Numbered from the stretch's first letter, positions 11,280-25,530 are shown. The stretch: DNA of 64,000 nucleotides from Antedon mediterranea (GCF_964355755.1 NC_092678.1:8838922-8902921), one strand, 5' to 3'. Program-made: numbers and translations. The notes: generated by a model from the sequence alone, not told the origin.

Positions 11280-14240
11280 GCTAACTTTTAAATTTAAAGG
11301 CAACTACAATTAATTGTCAAATTTCAAAATTTACTTTTTCATCTTACAAAGGTTCTGAATTTAAACAATTAACGTTTAATCATAAAGACGTGCCTCATTT
11401 GTTTATATTATCATTATGCCAAACTTACTATCTCAAAAAATAGCCATAATTGGCAAAAAGTAATTGAGTATTGTATTATAGTATTGTCACGTGATTAGTC
11501 ACGTTAGTTGGTAGAGTATACATTAATCATCATTTTAACAGTTAGGTGACAGACGTAAGCTTTAAAATAGGTCGGTGGTATTTGTTTTGCGCAAACTATA
11601 ATCCAAATAAGACGTTTATTTGATAATTTGAAGTTAATTCTCAACAAGAATTGTTTCTATCATCAGTTTAATTGGGAATTTTTATTTATACGCACATACA
11701 TTTCTAGAACTAATTATCGTGTAGGCCTACTTTGATTGATCGAGTTTTAATCATATTTAGCCATCAATTTATATTTTCTCATTTTCTCATTGTTAGGGGA
11801 TACATTTATATTACTATTATATTATTATCACTTTACCATAGTATTGTACTGTATATATTATATTGGTTGTAGACTAGACCAAAGTTCAGTAACCAGGTTG
11901 TTAGTAATTGTACCTATGAGACTGCTCATAACTCAAGTTGTCAGAGACACTTGTTTGATATTCCATATAAGGAAATTGTTACAACAACTTCATACTAAGA
12001 TGATGATGTCATTTGAATTTCATCTTAAAACCAATTTCATCATCTTTAAGTTATTTGATGAGATCATTATGATCACCCCACATATCCTGCATAAGAATAT
12101 AAATAGTGGTACATTAACCATATTTAATCAGTCCTAATACGAATACTGACATAGCTAAACTAAATGCTGCTAAAGTCTATTGTTGAAGTATCTAGAAGTC
12201 TGTTTGACTGTTTTGAACAACTGAAGTAAAGCTTTATATCAGCCTTGGGCTCAGCTATATTTGTAAGTCTTGAATTTCTTTATGTATTTTGATTGTGTGT
12301 TACCACCATCTTATACTTTGATAATTATTTTATATTGTTAATTAATCTTTATGTTTATAATCCTTTTAATTGATTTTGTTATCTTTTGCTTTTCTGTTTG
12401 AAGAATAAAACGTGGATTAGAGTATAAAACTTATCCATTGTATTGCCTATCTTCTGTTTGTGCCTTGCATGTAACATCATTTATAATAAAATACTATGTT
12501 ATTTTTGCATTGCCTGTAACGGGGTCATCCATAGATATTAGCCTACAAATTCATAATTGTAATGTATACTGATCATATTATATTAGAAATAATAAACAAT
12601 AAAGAACCAATGATTGGACTTTGAGACCAGTTACTCTGTAGTCGAAAACGGTTTACTTTAAACAAGCATGCTGATATGGTTTGATATCTATTCATTGCAA
12701 AATGTAAAACATAATATAGCCAAAGAATACGGCAACTTTCACGGTCAACAACAAATATAATTTTGTCTCTGTAATCCAAATTACATGAATAATCAAGGGA
12801 AAATGATAGCTTGGCATTACATAACTTCGCTAAATAAGTTAATATCGAAATGTATGTTAACGTGATTATAATCTAGTGGCCTACTACTCACTAAGCATGA
12901 TTTTTAAAAATCATACGAAGGGCGCTAACGTCGTGAGAAAAGGATATCGGGGTTAGTTGTTATACACAGTGTTCTATTGTTTTTGTTACTAAATGAGCTA
13001 AATACATTGTTTTATTGCAAATTCAAGAATAATCTATTGGTTATACAAAAATCGATTATATTAATCGCTATAGACTGTATGACACAACAATGATAACTTT
13101 AACAACTTAGACCACGTGCTATCATTTGTATATTTACTTTTATAGAATAATGACCTCTGTAAGTGTTGGTAATGACCATCATCAAGTGTTTTATAGGTTA
13201 CAGTTATTCGCACAGCGGCTTTAGCCAGCTAAAACCCCAGAGGACATAATCAATAAAAAGCTTTATCATCGCGAAGTTATATAATTATCTAAGGCTTACA
13301 TTTTCAGACTTTTATTAACTCGACTAATTTTATAGGTCCAAGCTGGTCCAAAAACACGTCAGGGAAAAGAAAGTCTATGAGGGCTCATGGTTGAACAATT
13401 TTGTATTCTCGCCCTTTGATTTGGTTAACGCGAATCAACAGACTGCGGAAGAATTTTCTCACGTGTGCCATTGTCTCTCCTGAAGACGGCATGTCCTGGC
13501 ATATCCAAAACAACACTTTTTTTATTTAATAGACTTGTAATATCATATTTGATTGAATGTTAAAATGTTGATATACAAAATATATTACTAAAACTATATA
13601 AAATATATAGGTTCATACAATTGCCTACTGAGAGCGCAATTTATTTACTTCGTTCGTGCCTAAAAACGATTATTTTCGGCGATGTTTTGGACCCTATATT
13701 TCGAAAACTATAAATCAGATTTTCATTATTCTTTTAATATTGATACAAAATATTAACATACAATGTATGCTATTAACTTTTAATGTTGCATCGTAATGCC
13801 TAGGTAGTAGGCCTATTATACTAGTATAGTGTGTGGGCCGGGCCATTAGGGAGTTAATGCTTCTACCCTGGAATATGTACATATACTCATGATATACTGC
13901 AGTTTAGTTTATAATTATATTTTTGTTCTGTACAGTAGGCCAGACTATATATTTACGTTACACAAAATGTTTACTACTGATTGTTAAATAAAAGTAATTT
14001 ATATAATAAATCATTATATCTGATGAAGAAAGAACACTGATTAAACATTTTAGTTAAAGAGTCGAGCGGTGTTTTTGTAAGAAATATTTCTTGTTTAACT
14101 TCAGATCATCTCTTGGTTTTCTTTCTTTTTATTTTTTGTCTTCATACTCATCCAACGGCGAGCAAAAACTAGCCAAGTACAGGATGAGATAAACTATTAA
14201 AGTTATAGTTCGTCGTGCTTATAAACTAAGTCTCATTTGA
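11280..14240. other. Intergenic, no gene recognised
   Basis: AT-rich. Short open frames at 11790-12137 (plus) and 12573-12779 (minus) have no domain. Near 13430-13500 the minus strand reads PGHAVFRRDNGTREK, which faintly recalls LINE endonucleases but is too short to call. Confidence 0.4.
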
Positions 14241-14249
14241 GTCTTAGGA

Positions 14250-14325
14250 AGTGGAGTTGAACAGGATTGAACCCTGGACCTTTGGATTGGAAGGCAAGCA
14301 TGTTAACCACCAAGCTACAGCTTCA
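14250..14325 (-). mobile_element. tRNA-derived SINE head
   Basis: On the minus strand: GTAGCTTGGTGGTTAACATG (A-box region), then TTGCCTTCCAATCC and GGTCCAGGGTTCAATCC (B box). This is tRNA-like spacing with decay, followed on the same strand by ordinary sequence. The A and B boxes identify a tRNA-derived SINE or pseudogene; the parent tRNA is uncertain. Confidence 0.6.
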
Positions 14326-14409
14326 CTTCACTTTATTTATTTACTTCACATAAAAAAAAACAATAATTCAAAGATAACAGAACAAAATTTGAAAAGAAAG
14401 GATTTAAAA

Positions 14410-15802
14410 TCTATATATAAATTTACGTAAGGGCAAAATTCGGTAAATCGCGCGTAATTTCTAGAATGTTTACTCGATGGTATATAAAGTTGGTTCGTAC
14501 TTTCGGTACTGATTTTAACCACCTGATGTTACCCTGTTTACTAATTAAATTGAGTTCGGTAATTAGTTATTGACGATTAAAACGAATTTAGGTTCAACGA
14601 TTTGCCCCAAATAGGGGTGTTTTCCGATCGTGGTATACACTGTCTAATGTATATCCATCTTGAAAAATACCCGCAGACAATAATACGAGGATGCTTCGCA
14701 TTTTCCTATCTCCTCCTACGATAATTGTTTTTAATGGCTGAAAACCGGTTGAACAGCTCGAGTACAGCATCATAATGTTGAAGACAGGCCGATTTTCTTT
14801 AAAAAATACTATTTTGATATATTTAATATACGTTTATACAAATGTATTGATTTGAAATGAATGGAACATTCCAATCTCTGTTCCACAAGTGTCTATTCCT
14901 TCAGGTGTCGTAAAGGCAAGTACTGTATACTCATAACAGAAATTCGATCCATTTTTTTTTTCAATCTGTGCTGCGGATAATGAGCTAGCGTTTTCAGTCG
15001 CCGTATATTATGTACAAATCTTTATGTTGCAGTTAAACCACCCACGTGACATCATCACCCTTCCCTCACTACACTGGCATGAGTAGCGTTGTAAAGCCAG
15101 TAGAGGAGGATAGGCCTACGATGCATCACATGTCCTAAACGCAGAACAACTTTGGTGGGTAGGGTAGGAACAAACTTAAATATGAATTGGCTCTAAGAAA
15201 CAATTGAAAACCATTAGGCCTACTAATTAAGTTGAGTTAGATAATTTAATATTTATTGACGATTAAATCGAATTTATGATTTGCCACGAATAGAGGTGGT
15301 TTTCACAAATTGTTTTACATTATAAAAACATATACACGTCGTAGTGATGTATCGTTACATGTACTATTTCAATTGACTAGGACGGTGATAGTTTCAACAA
15401 AGTATTACATCGCAATGTTTTACTGTGTTTAGTGGCATATTATTTGTAAAACATGAAAACAATTAATATTTTGTTACTACATGGATAAAGACTATATTTA
15501 AAAATTGTTCCTCTTGGCACCCATCCTCTTTCCTATCCCTCAACCCTAATGTTACATACAAAACCTTGGTCTCATTTTGTGACAAGTTTCTCTTTCGGAA
15601 GTAATTCCCAGGGTGCTAATTTTAGTTCACTACATAAATCACAGTGTCTATTTATTCGTTCCTGTAAAACGACATGTATTATTGTCTTGCGGTACGTACA
15701 TTTGAAATCGCCAGTTTTTTAACGCTGAAATTATTATGTATTCGAGAACCATCTGTGGGCACGACCTAGATGGTACGCGAGCGAAGCGAGCGTACCATCT
15801 AG
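14410..15802 (+). mobile_element. Helitron-like non-autonomous element, copy 2
   Basis: Same termini as the copies at 5350 and 44188: TCTATATATAAATTTACG after A, and a 37-nt hairpin ending ACCATCTAG before T. About 1.39 kb without the internal duplication of copy 1. It matches copy 3 almost end to end, including the block beginning gggcaaaattcggtaaatcg. No protein is encoded. Confidence 0.8.
15766..15802 (+). other. 3' terminal hairpin of Helitron-like copy 2
   Basis: Perfect 13-bp stem (CTAGATGGTACGC with GCGTACCATCTAG) around loop GAGCGAAGCGA. Confidence 0.85.
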
Positions 15803-16985
15803 TAATATAAAATATCGCATAAAAAATATCGGTAATCCCTTTTTCTAGGATATAAAAATTACTGATTTGAATTGATGATTGTTGATTGTTGAAAGATGAT
15901 TGATAAAGCAATCTCATCGTGGGACACCTATGTTCGTGTTGATTGTATATCCTGTTTCTTTTCACTTTTCTTTCTTTTCACACTTTCACATTATCTACAG
16001 GATGCTTTATTATGTGAAGTTAATCTGGTTAGAAAGTCTTTCAGCATTCCCATTGGTATAATTTCTTTCTAATTTACCTGTATCAAATGGACTTGAAAAT
16101 AAAATGGCAATGCTTTATAATTATATATACTTTATTTATCCATCACACAAGCGAAAGCTGCAAACGGTTTTGTCATAATCTTACAGTGCTATTTCACGGT
16201 TTAAATGTCTCCTATTTCTGTTTGTGAAAAAGACCACTGTCACAATTGGTCCCTTCCTACTGAGCCAGTTATGTAGGCCATTATTTCAAGGACAGTTATA
16301 ATGCTTGAGCTGCACTGCACAACAATATTTTGTTCCTTTGTGTGAAGTGACGGGCCGTATTACTCTACCGAATGTTAGTCCTAATTATTTTAATTTATAT
16401 ATAGATAACAAATTACAATAAATTGGTAAATCTATGTTTTGTACAGCATCATTTTGAAAATGTTTAATATGTTCTTTGTATTATATAAAGTTGAAAATAA
16501 TTCACTAAGACCGAATGAACTTGCCACGACTAAGGGGTTAGCATGGTTGATCCATGATTCTCTCACTGACAGTGTCCGAAAGCTCGCCCCGACGGGGCCC
16601 ACGTTGCTTCTACACCAGAAGCATGAAGAAAACTAATAAAAACAAACATTCAGTGAAACAGAACAGTTGCAAATTAAATTTCTTCCCGATAAGCTTATCA
16701 AGCAGGCTCTTGGAAATTGGCTTCTACTAGCGCTATTGGAGAGACCGATATTGGGATATTATTTTTGACCACATCATGCCTATCAGGTCGAATTCATAAT
16801 TTTTAGAAATAAAAGAATGAAGAGTGTGACTAATGGTAGTCTAATTACTATGTAACGTTTATGTAAACTGCACCTTAGATTCATTAGACTATACACGCCA
16901 ATCTAATGACAATTTATTGTAATAATTTAAGGGCATCACTGAATAATAGTTACAATTAAAAAAATAAGGGAAAGTCGGTTGCATC
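15803..16985. other. Intergenic, nothing recognised
   Basis: AT-rich DNA downstream of gene 1. A plus frame of 65 codons at 16439-16636 shows no domain. Confidence 0.4.
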
Positions 16986-17018
16986 TTTATTGTGATTATT
17001 ATTAATAATTATTCTTCT

Positions 17019-17024
17019 TTTATT
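17019..17024 (-). terminator. Poly(A) signal candidate for Kazal gene 1
   Basis: AATAAA on the minus strand about 150 bases after the stop at 17170. A second lies at 16986-16991. Confidence 0.5.
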
Positions 17025-17169
17025 CTAATATCGCAAATACATATATTTCTTTTTAAGATATTCACTAAAGCAGGTAAAGTGACATGTTAATTTTGTTTTC
17101 TTATTTTCTCTGCATAATCCCATCATTAAAAGCGGAAATAATTATATATGCAATATTGTTCATTGATGT

Positions 17170-20100
17170 TTATATGTCTCCTCGAGGGATGCATTCACCA
17201 TCATAATCCACCTCGATTTCCACCTCATTTTCACAGTTATATTTTAAGAGATTACATCTTGAAGGGTAACTGTTATTGTCTGTACCACAAACTGGTTCCA
17301 ACTCCAAAGGAGGACATGTGATCGTACATTTGGTAGGCTTGACGCATGCACCCTCATGCAATATACTTAATTTTAGATTATCGCATCGATTGATATTTTC
17401 CAGGACACAAACTGACGGATACGTTTTTCCATCATTTGCGCAAACTGGTTCAAAAAGGAGCTTACATGTGGGGTTAGCACATGAATCTTCTGTTGTCATC
17501 TGAGACTTTTTAGGAGTAGGAAGTGGTTCCGTACCATTTGGTTCTGGGGTGACTGTAATGTTGACAGTTGTACATGGACCCTCATATTCAATATCTAGGG
17601 TAGAATTGTCGGAAGTACACGCAACTTTTAGAAGCTTGCACTTGTTTTCATACGTATTTTCGTCTGTCCCACAGACGTAACTAATATCTTCTTCGCATTC
17701 ATCTTCTGGACAGTACCTAAAACCTTCAAGATTGTCTGTTGGGGGCTCAGGACTTTCACATAAGCCATAATAACTAATCTCAACTGATTGTTCAGTATTT
17801 CCTGTGCATTTACTAGCTTCAAAGACGCACGGACTTGGATAGCCTTTTCCATCAGTGGCACATATGGGTTCATACGTCAACGGACATACCTCTGCACAGC
17901 TTTCTTTTGTTGTTTGCAACTGAACTGGCGGGATTGGTTCAGTTACTACGTTAACTCGGTTGTCAATGCGACCATTTTCCCCCTCCGCCTGGATACGTGT
18001 TTTGGACCTAAATCTTTTGGTAGTTCTGGGTTGATTGGTTACGATTGCTGGGACTCTAGGTGGAGAATAGAAAAACGTCTTGGCATGACCTGTGAAGATA
18101 AGATAGTAATGGTAATAGTAGTTTGTCTTACACTCGACAAAATTCGAATAAACATATACCATATTAAGTGGAGTTGCCTAATGGTCACCACAAATGGTCG
18201 TATATGCCTATACTTGGGTTTTAGTTGCGATGTTTTGTCTGGGAGATTATGTAATTGAGTATGTTGTTTGAATTGATTTTGACAATCCATCTAGTATATA
18301 CATGTTCAGGTATATCATATCTTTTCCAATTATGTCTTTAGTTATATTGTACAGCTAGTTAGTTTATTGTGAATAATCTAATATCGATGAATTCAAGTTA
18401 ACATTAAAAATTGTTTCGGTTTGTACACCTAATCATTGGGGATCATGAAGAAAAAACTTAAGTAATCATATTCAATAGAGGCCTACTAAAAAAATTTTCC
18501 CGATAAAATCATTACTTTTCCCAAATTGAACTTCCTAGAGTGTAAGCGAAAGTGATTGGCGATCGTAAGTTTATATATTTTATTTATACTGAAATCCAAT
18601 AAGCGTGTGGGTTTATTGTGATTCATATTTGTTTCCCATTAGGCTTTAAAGATTGTACAAATGAAAAAGACCATTTGGGATTTCTCCTCCATGACGCATA
18701 TCACTAATAAAACGAACATTTCCATTGTTATTCTTATTTATGGAATTGATATTGTATTTACATTATGCTATTCGTTTTATATAATATACAGTAGATAGAT
18801 AGATAGAGATGTAATTTATATTTCACAACGCCTGATTCAAATACAACAAGAATGATTTTTGTTTTTTTTAATTATCAAAATATATCTAAAATGAAGTTTG
18901 ATTATAAAATGATTCATTTCAATGATATAATTGGATCGAGACATAGATGCCTTTTATGCTCTGTATTTTCAAGGTTTGAACAATTCGACAACCTATAGCC
19001 AAATTATGTATGTCGTCAAACCTTTTTAATATAAATAAGAATAATTTGAATTGAATACTGGCCAATTCCTGATAATGTCAATTCCTTAGAGTAAAGGTTC
19101 ACAGACATGAGTCAAACATATGGATATGATAATTCACCACGCATGCACTTTTCATTATCATTATTTTTTTCATTATTTTTCCCGGGATTAAAACGAAAGA
19201 TTGATGAATTAGTCAATTCTGCATTACACGGTTTTATTGAGAATTATGTGTAAACAATAAATAAACGCATATACATATGTATATCTACTTTTAAGAGGAT
19301 TGTCCCCCTGAAAAAATAATTCTCAACACAATTTTTGTTGAATATTTTAATTTAACATAATATTAATCCACTTCTAACAAAAATTGGGTAAAAAAATATA
19401 TTTACCTGAAAAACTGTAATTTAAAACAAACTGGCTGCTGCCAGCCAATGGGTTATTTGTTGATTTAAAACAATTTTTTTTTGTGATTTTATAGGCCTAA
19501 AGTGAAAACTTTGATTTTATTAATCTTAATTGTTTAAGTTTCTTCCAAGGTTTGAAGTATCACCCACTACTCATATTTAAATTAAACCGAATCTAGTTTA
19601 TACTGATTGATTGATCGCTATGCTCGGTAAACTCTGGTAGTGGTTAGTGTTTTTCAAAGACTGTTATTATAAATATTATCTCTTTGGAGAATATACTGTA
19701 AGCTCTGTCTAACTTTATGTGACAACAAAATGTGATATGGAGACGATGACATCATATCACTACCATATTTGGGTATATCACTACCATATTTGGGTATATC
19801 ACTACCATATTTGGGCACATCACACTTTGTTGTCAAATTAGTTTGACAGTGTAGACAGAGCTTTAGATGAGAGCGTATCTATTTGATTTGATCTGCGCGT
19901 GCGCGTGCATACATTGCAAACAGTGTTGTTCCGTCGGACAACACCGACCATGTAATTCTTTGTTACTCTCTGTAGACGTTTGCATGTCGATCTAAAGGTA
20001 CGGGTTCTTATCTCCGTCGGGTGGCTTAGAAATGTATTTATTTATTTATAAAGAACATATGGATAACATTATCTTTATATATAATGTTCTAAAAACTAGT

Positions 20101-21106
20101 CTGTGGTAAGATAATAATTAATAAATACTGTATAACAATACATTAAAGTTTAAACATTTTAAAATATGTTTTGACTTAAAGAATAACTAATAGCATGCAA
20201 TAAAAATGTGCTTAATTAAATAATTTCAATATAAAATAAAGTCATAATATTGCTATACTTTATTTTTAGAAGATATGTATTTCTAGCATACAGTTATGTT
20301 TAAATATACTGTACGTGGCATTAAACAAATTTTAATTAGGCATATATAGCCTACGTTATGTTTCTAATTGTTTTTTGTCTCAGGTTTTCTAATTTTATTT
20401 CATATTTACGTTATTACAGTAATTATATCAGTGTTATTGATGGTTCACAGTGTTTATCTTATTGATATAATAATTATATATATTTATTAATTAATTAATT
20501 AATTAATTTAATTATAATTGTGTGTATATTTTTTCTGCATCGTATATTGTCTTACCTTCGGTGCAAGTGACTCTACTAATATCTTCAAACGATCTTGCTG
20601 CTTTAAATTCACAATAATCTTCATATATTATACCATTACTTGCGCACACGTTTCTAATCCTTGTACAGTGGCGTTGCCTTTTAAAGTAGTATACAGTCTG
20701 GATATCTTCGTTGCTTATGCTGTTTTTTCGGAAAGCTCTCATATTTGCAGGTTTTCCGTCTTTATCATAAACAATAATGAGATACGTATTTTATCGTAAA
20801 GTATAGAAAAAAAAGATCGTGTATTTTCAATAATTCTGAATTAACACATTGAATTATTTATGATCTATTCATTCCAAGCCTAAATTTGAGAGACGTAACA
20901 AGCGCCTTCCTTGAGTGCATGTTGATCGTTCGATTGTTACAAAAGGATAGTACATCGAGAATCAAACCTTATTTAACTACAAAGTTATCAATAGACTAAG
21001 GTAGCTTACCTCTATACATTGCAACCATCTCTTCAGAACTGTCTGCAGTGACAGAAATACAATATATTGTCATGGAAACGAATAAATATAAACACTCCAT
21101 TTTCAT
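17170..21106 (-). CDS. Kazal gene 1: secreted protein with one degenerate and four canonical Kazal domains
   Basis: Three exons inferred: 21010-21106, 20556-20759 and 17170-18089, joined in phase 1, giving 406 residues. Exon 1 encodes a signal peptide (MKMECLYLFVSMTIYCISVT) and ends AGAG|GTAAGC. Exon 2 holds a reduced Kazal module (VCASNGIIYEDYC, about residues 60-97) that lacks the C1 and C5 cysteines. Exon 3 follows a good pyrimidine tract and holds a basic linker, then four Kazal domains starting at about residues 165, 225, 300 and 350 (e.g. CAEVCPLTYEPIC, CANPTCKLLFEPVC), joined by Thr/Pro linkers. Kazal domains inhibit serine proteases through the residue two after C2; here these are Leu, Glu, Leu and Pro. 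Targets are unknown. Further small exons in the 2.5-kb intron cannot be excluded. Confidence 0.78.
19699..19865. mobile_element. Small fold-back MITE in intron 2 of Kazal gene 1
   Basis: The ends taagctctgtcta and tagacagagcttta are inverted, and the inner parts tgacaacaaaatgtgat and its near-complement continue the pairing. Between them the word accatatttgggtatatcact is repeated three times (about 19755-19816). About 167 bp, no coding. Confidence 0.7.
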
Positions 21107-21182
21107 GTTTCAGCCGGCAAACTTTATTTACATTAAGTTTATGATACTATTAAGTATGAATGGCAAGATGAGTACTCTTTTG

Positions 21183-21188
21183 CTTATA
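21183..21188 (-). promoter_or_regulatory. TATA-like box for Kazal gene 1
   Basis: Minus-strand TTCTTATAAGC about 78 bases before the start codon at 21106. Genes 4 and 5 have TATA-like words at similar distances (about 72 and 56 bases). Confidence 0.4.
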
Positions 21189-21401
21189 AGAAATTCTGTA
21201 TTGTGTTTGTTGTGTTGACACTACCCCAGAAACGTCGATGAGTCTGTGGCATGCTGAGTCAGAGTCTAGGCACACAGCCATGTGGTTTCCTGTAGGCGAT
21301 AAACGTATCAACACAATTAATATTTTTCAGATCTAAACACCAAGTATGACCGACTTGCTTGCTAACGTTTTATTATGATTATTCCCAAAGTGTGCATAAA
21401 C

Positions 21402-21413
21402 ACTATGTCGGTC

Positions 21414-21444
<31 letters not shown>

Positions 21445-21850
21445 CGGTCTGTCGGTCTGTCTGTCGGTCCGGTATCACTATGCGTTTTATCGCTTTCTGA
21501 CCTTATCTTGATATCAGTTTAATTCACAGTATATTCCTTATGGCCAGGAATCGATGTGGTTATGTTTTCACGGTGCGCACTAAAAAATTACGCGGTCTAC
21601 GCACGATTTAACGAAATCACGTTTGTAATCATATCTTCAAAACCATGAATCACAATTAAATAAAATTTGGTACTCATCAATTTCAGGGCATAAATCATCA
21701 TATGGCAATACAATTACATGCGTAGCGCATGTAACGCATGCGTACGCGCACTTACAATTTTCAAAATTTATTTTCGATGAAATAAGAGTACGTTTCAGGC
21801 AATTTTAAGTGTTTACAAAATTGCCATGAGTGCGCAGATTTTTTTGAAAA
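21402..21850 (+). repeat. GTCGG-core dispersed repeat, left inverted arm
   Basis: Starts cactatgtcggtcggtcggt, runs through a GTCGGTCT array, gtccggtatcactatgc, and a block ending gtttacaaaattgccatgag. The whole block occurs inverted at 23755-24235. Confidence 0.8.
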
Positions 21851-23335
21851 CTAGGACTAGTGTCTCTAAGCATCAGAAATGTCAAATACCTTGAAGATTG
21901 ACTGTCGGGATTCTGGTATCATGGAGAAAACAGACTGACAACCATTAAAAGGTTCGTTTATCAAAAACCTTGGTTATTACCAAACCAATATTATTTTTAA
22001 TATGCATTTTCGGTGTGGTTTTAATGGCTTGAAAGCCTTGTTTTATGTTTATAAAATTAAAGATGATCTTTCACCAAATTACATTAGGCCTACTTTTCCT
22101 TATTGGCAGATGCATTTGGCTTCACTTTCTTTTTTTTTACGAACATGTAAAGCGATAGGCAATGACAAAGCAGATTGGTAAGAAGGTTTTGGACAACATT
22201 ATGGCCAACTCATTGTTAAACTTATTTTAGTACGTTTTAATAAAGCATGAAGAGATGGTTATGTAAGCTATATCAACACATTTTTGTAATTGTCGAAATA
22301 ATTGTGTTTTTTTTTAATTCCAAGACCTTGATTCTCTGTATAAGAAATACTCTCTGGTATTCCCATTTCTTTTAGCAAAATCCCTAATTCCCTAAACTAC
22401 TTACATAAAAACAATGGCATTCTATTTCTACAATTTTTATGCTGATCCTTTGCCAATAACAAGCAATTTCTTGAGATTATCATTATTGAACTCATTATTA
22501 TCAGGCCTATACGTGACTATCTATAATGCGTGCGTTTATAATGATTTTATATAATTCTTCACGTTCGTGTGTCTTGTTCAATTTATATGGACGATTATTT
22601 CAATGTTCACAGATATACTGTAAAATATTTCCATTGTCATTTTAAAGATGTTGCTTTTTAGCCTAAATATAAAAGTGGGTAAAAGTTACTATCTCAAGAA
22701 AGAAACAACAAAGTGGACAGTTTACAAAACAGAGATTAAAAAGTGATATAATCCAAAACAATAATAGTACATTTGCGATTGTTTACAATAATGGTAAATG
22801 TACGAGAAAGAATAAACAGAGAGAATAAAACAGCTAAGCCAAGGATTATTTGTACCGATTCAAATTTGAGATTGTCTTTAATAGGATGGGTAATCAAATA
22901 TAGGCCTACTTCCAATAACGAATTTGAATTATTATCAAATATTTAAAATTCATGACACATTGCAACAACAAATTCACACACACACCCACTTATTAGCTCG
23001 TTATCTTTTCATAGGTAAATTATGAAAAATATAATGAATGGGTCAACGTGGGTTATGAACTAACTAATGCTACGTACACTTCTATCAGCTCTACCTCCAA
23101 TAGGATATATGTCCGGTACACATGAAATAATGTGTTTTAGAGCTTGATATTTAAAAAATGGAATTTAAAATAAAAAACATATCGCCTTTGTTGTTTTGGC
23201 TAAAGAGCTAGCATTCATAATGTATTATTACATGCATTTAAAGAAAATTTTCCCCTGAATTTTGTGTTTCTGTTTTATGACATTTTAATGTCACATAAAA
23301 GTTATTCACCTTAACCTAAAATTTGATCAAAACTA
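21851..23335. other. Intergenic, nothing recognised
   Basis: Spacer between the two inverted repeat arms. No open frame with a known domain. It contains a short (AC)n run near 22978. Confidence 0.4.
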
Positions 23336-23640
23336 TTTACCTAAACAAGGCCAACAGCCATTAAGTCGCGTGCTACAATGCCTAACGATACCGGACCGAC
23401 AGACAGACCGACAGACAGACCGACCGACATAGTGAACTATAGTCGCGTCCACGCGACTAAAAAGGCATAATTTTGACGAATTTTTTAACCTCTTCATCAA
23501 AAACGTGCGCAAATTATCCAATTCGACGTGCTCGTATGACGTAATTTTAAGTCGAAATTGTTTATAATTATTAGAAAAGGCTACAAAAACATAAATCACG
23601 CGAAAAAAGCATGTATTTAACGCTACGTGCGCACCACGCG
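23336..23640 (-). repeat. GTCGG-core dispersed repeat, minus copy
   Basis: The reverse complement resembles the interior of the 8151-8735 element: acaaggccaacagccattaa, a gtgctacaatgc word, the GACCGACAGACC array, and cgacgtgctcgtatgacgta. It is followed by gtcgcgtccacgcgac, a short palindrome. Confidence 0.7.
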
Positions 23641-23754
23641 CGTAAAAATTTGCGCGCGTATGGGAATTTTTGACATGCTCAAAATGACAAGAAACGCGTA
23701 GAAAGTTGATTAAAAATGAATTTTGCGCATTTTAAAATTTTAAATGCGCGTGCG

Positions 23755-24235
23755 CGCGTAACTTTGTGGTTTTGTGACTCATGGCAATTTTGTAAACGCT
23801 TAAAATTGCCTGAAACGTACTCTTATTTCATCGAAAATAAATTTTGAAAATTTTAAGCGCGCGTACGCATGCGTTACATGCGCTACGCACGTAATTGTAT
23901 TGCCATATGATGATTTATGCCCTGAAATTTATGAGTACCAAATTTTATTTAATTGTGATTCATGGTTGTGAAGATATGATTACAAACGTGATTTCGTTAA
24001 ATCGTGCGTAGACCGCGTAATTTCTTATTGCGCACCGTGAAAACATAACCACATCGATTCCTTGCCATAAGGAATATACTGTGAAAAATTGACTTAGCTA
24101 GATTAAACTGATATCAAGATAAGGTCAGAAAGCGATAAAACGCATAGTGATACCGGACCGACAGACCGACAGACCGACAGACCGACCGACCGACATAGTG
24201 AACTATAGAGTCGCTTCCACGCGACTAAAAACTAT
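23755..24235 (-). repeat. GTCGG-core dispersed repeat, right inverted arm
   Basis: Near-complete reverse complement of 21402-21850, from ctcatggcaattttgtaaac to the GACCGACAGACC array and gacatagtgaactatag. It ends with the short hairpin gtcgcttccacgcgac. Confidence 0.8.
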
Positions 24236-25530
24236 AGATTAAAACCAAAAATTGTCAAATTGGCTGGAAGTCAATGGGTTTTGGGTTGAATTTAATCATT
24301 TATTTTGTCTTTTTATAAGTGGAATATTATTTTTATTTTTCTACCTAAGTGATTAACTTAACTTGATTAAAACTGCAAAATGACCTATTTAAAATCTTCA
24401 TGTTTTTGGGAGAGAATGTTTTTTTAGAACAAATACCTATTAATTATTGTTCAATGACATCTTTGAAATTCTGTTATGACTGGCAACAATATCGATTGTA
24501 CCAAAGAGAAGCCATATGACGTGCTTATGCACATCCTTTCTTGAAATGTTGAAATGTCACTCTAAAACTGCTTGTTTATATTCTCTCTTCTGATGGCTGG
24601 GTTATAGTGCTATGACATATTAAGCTTCAACTGGCAAGTACGTGTAAGATACAGTAATACTAATACACAACACAAATGTGAATAACCGTATTTAATCAGT
24701 AAATACTAATAAAATCACCTTTGTATTCTTTTTCAACGTATGTATGGACATGTTTGAACCTGTGTTGTGGTATATAAACACAACTATCTAATTTGTCATG
24801 ATTTTAATACAGATTAAATTATTTCCTTTATTCTACATTCTACAGACAGTTTTCAGATGTCATCTTAGAACCTGATATTTCCAAATTTAATTCGTCAATT
24901 CAACCTTATTTTTGGTTGGTCGGTAACAGGTCGTCAGAGTCACATTTGATGCCGGTCAATAGTCATTTATATTCAGTCAAGTAATTCATCGTAAGAAAGT
25001 CAGTATGCTGACAGAGTCAAACAGTTAAACAACCAATTCATTGTCAGTTAGTCAATTCATATTATCAGTTTACCGTCAGTTGAATATCCGTTGTAAGTTT
25101 TCAGTTTATCAGTTTATAGGTCAGTCCTTTCACAGTGAGTCAAGCTATTTAGTCTTGCGGTCAGTTATGACAGTCATAGAAAACTTAATATTCAAAACAA
25201 ACAACAATCAATTTACCTATATGTTTTTGTACAGTTTTATAACAAGGCTAAAACATTGTTTTAACTAAAAAGTATATGATTGTTTTATCAATTTCTAAAA
25301 TTCAAATTATTGAAGATAATTGATTGTAAAAACACCAAGCTGATGTATGCGTAATATCTAAACCAAAATATGCATAATTTAGTATTTATTCTATATATTT
25401 AAATAAATTTAATGCGTAATTGGTAAAATACTGTTTAGATAACTTATTTCTTATTTATAAATGAATTGTGTATCTTTAACATTAGCAAATTATTCAAAAT
25501 ATTGTAGATATGTTATGGATTTGATGATTT
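24236..25530. other. Intergenic; cryptically simple gtcagt-rich part at 24950-25170
   Basis: Between about 24950 and 25170 the words gtcagt, cagtca and tcagtt recur irregularly (aggtcagtcc, cagtttatcagtttatag). This suggests an old degenerate tandem repeat. No gene was recognised. Confidence 0.45.
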
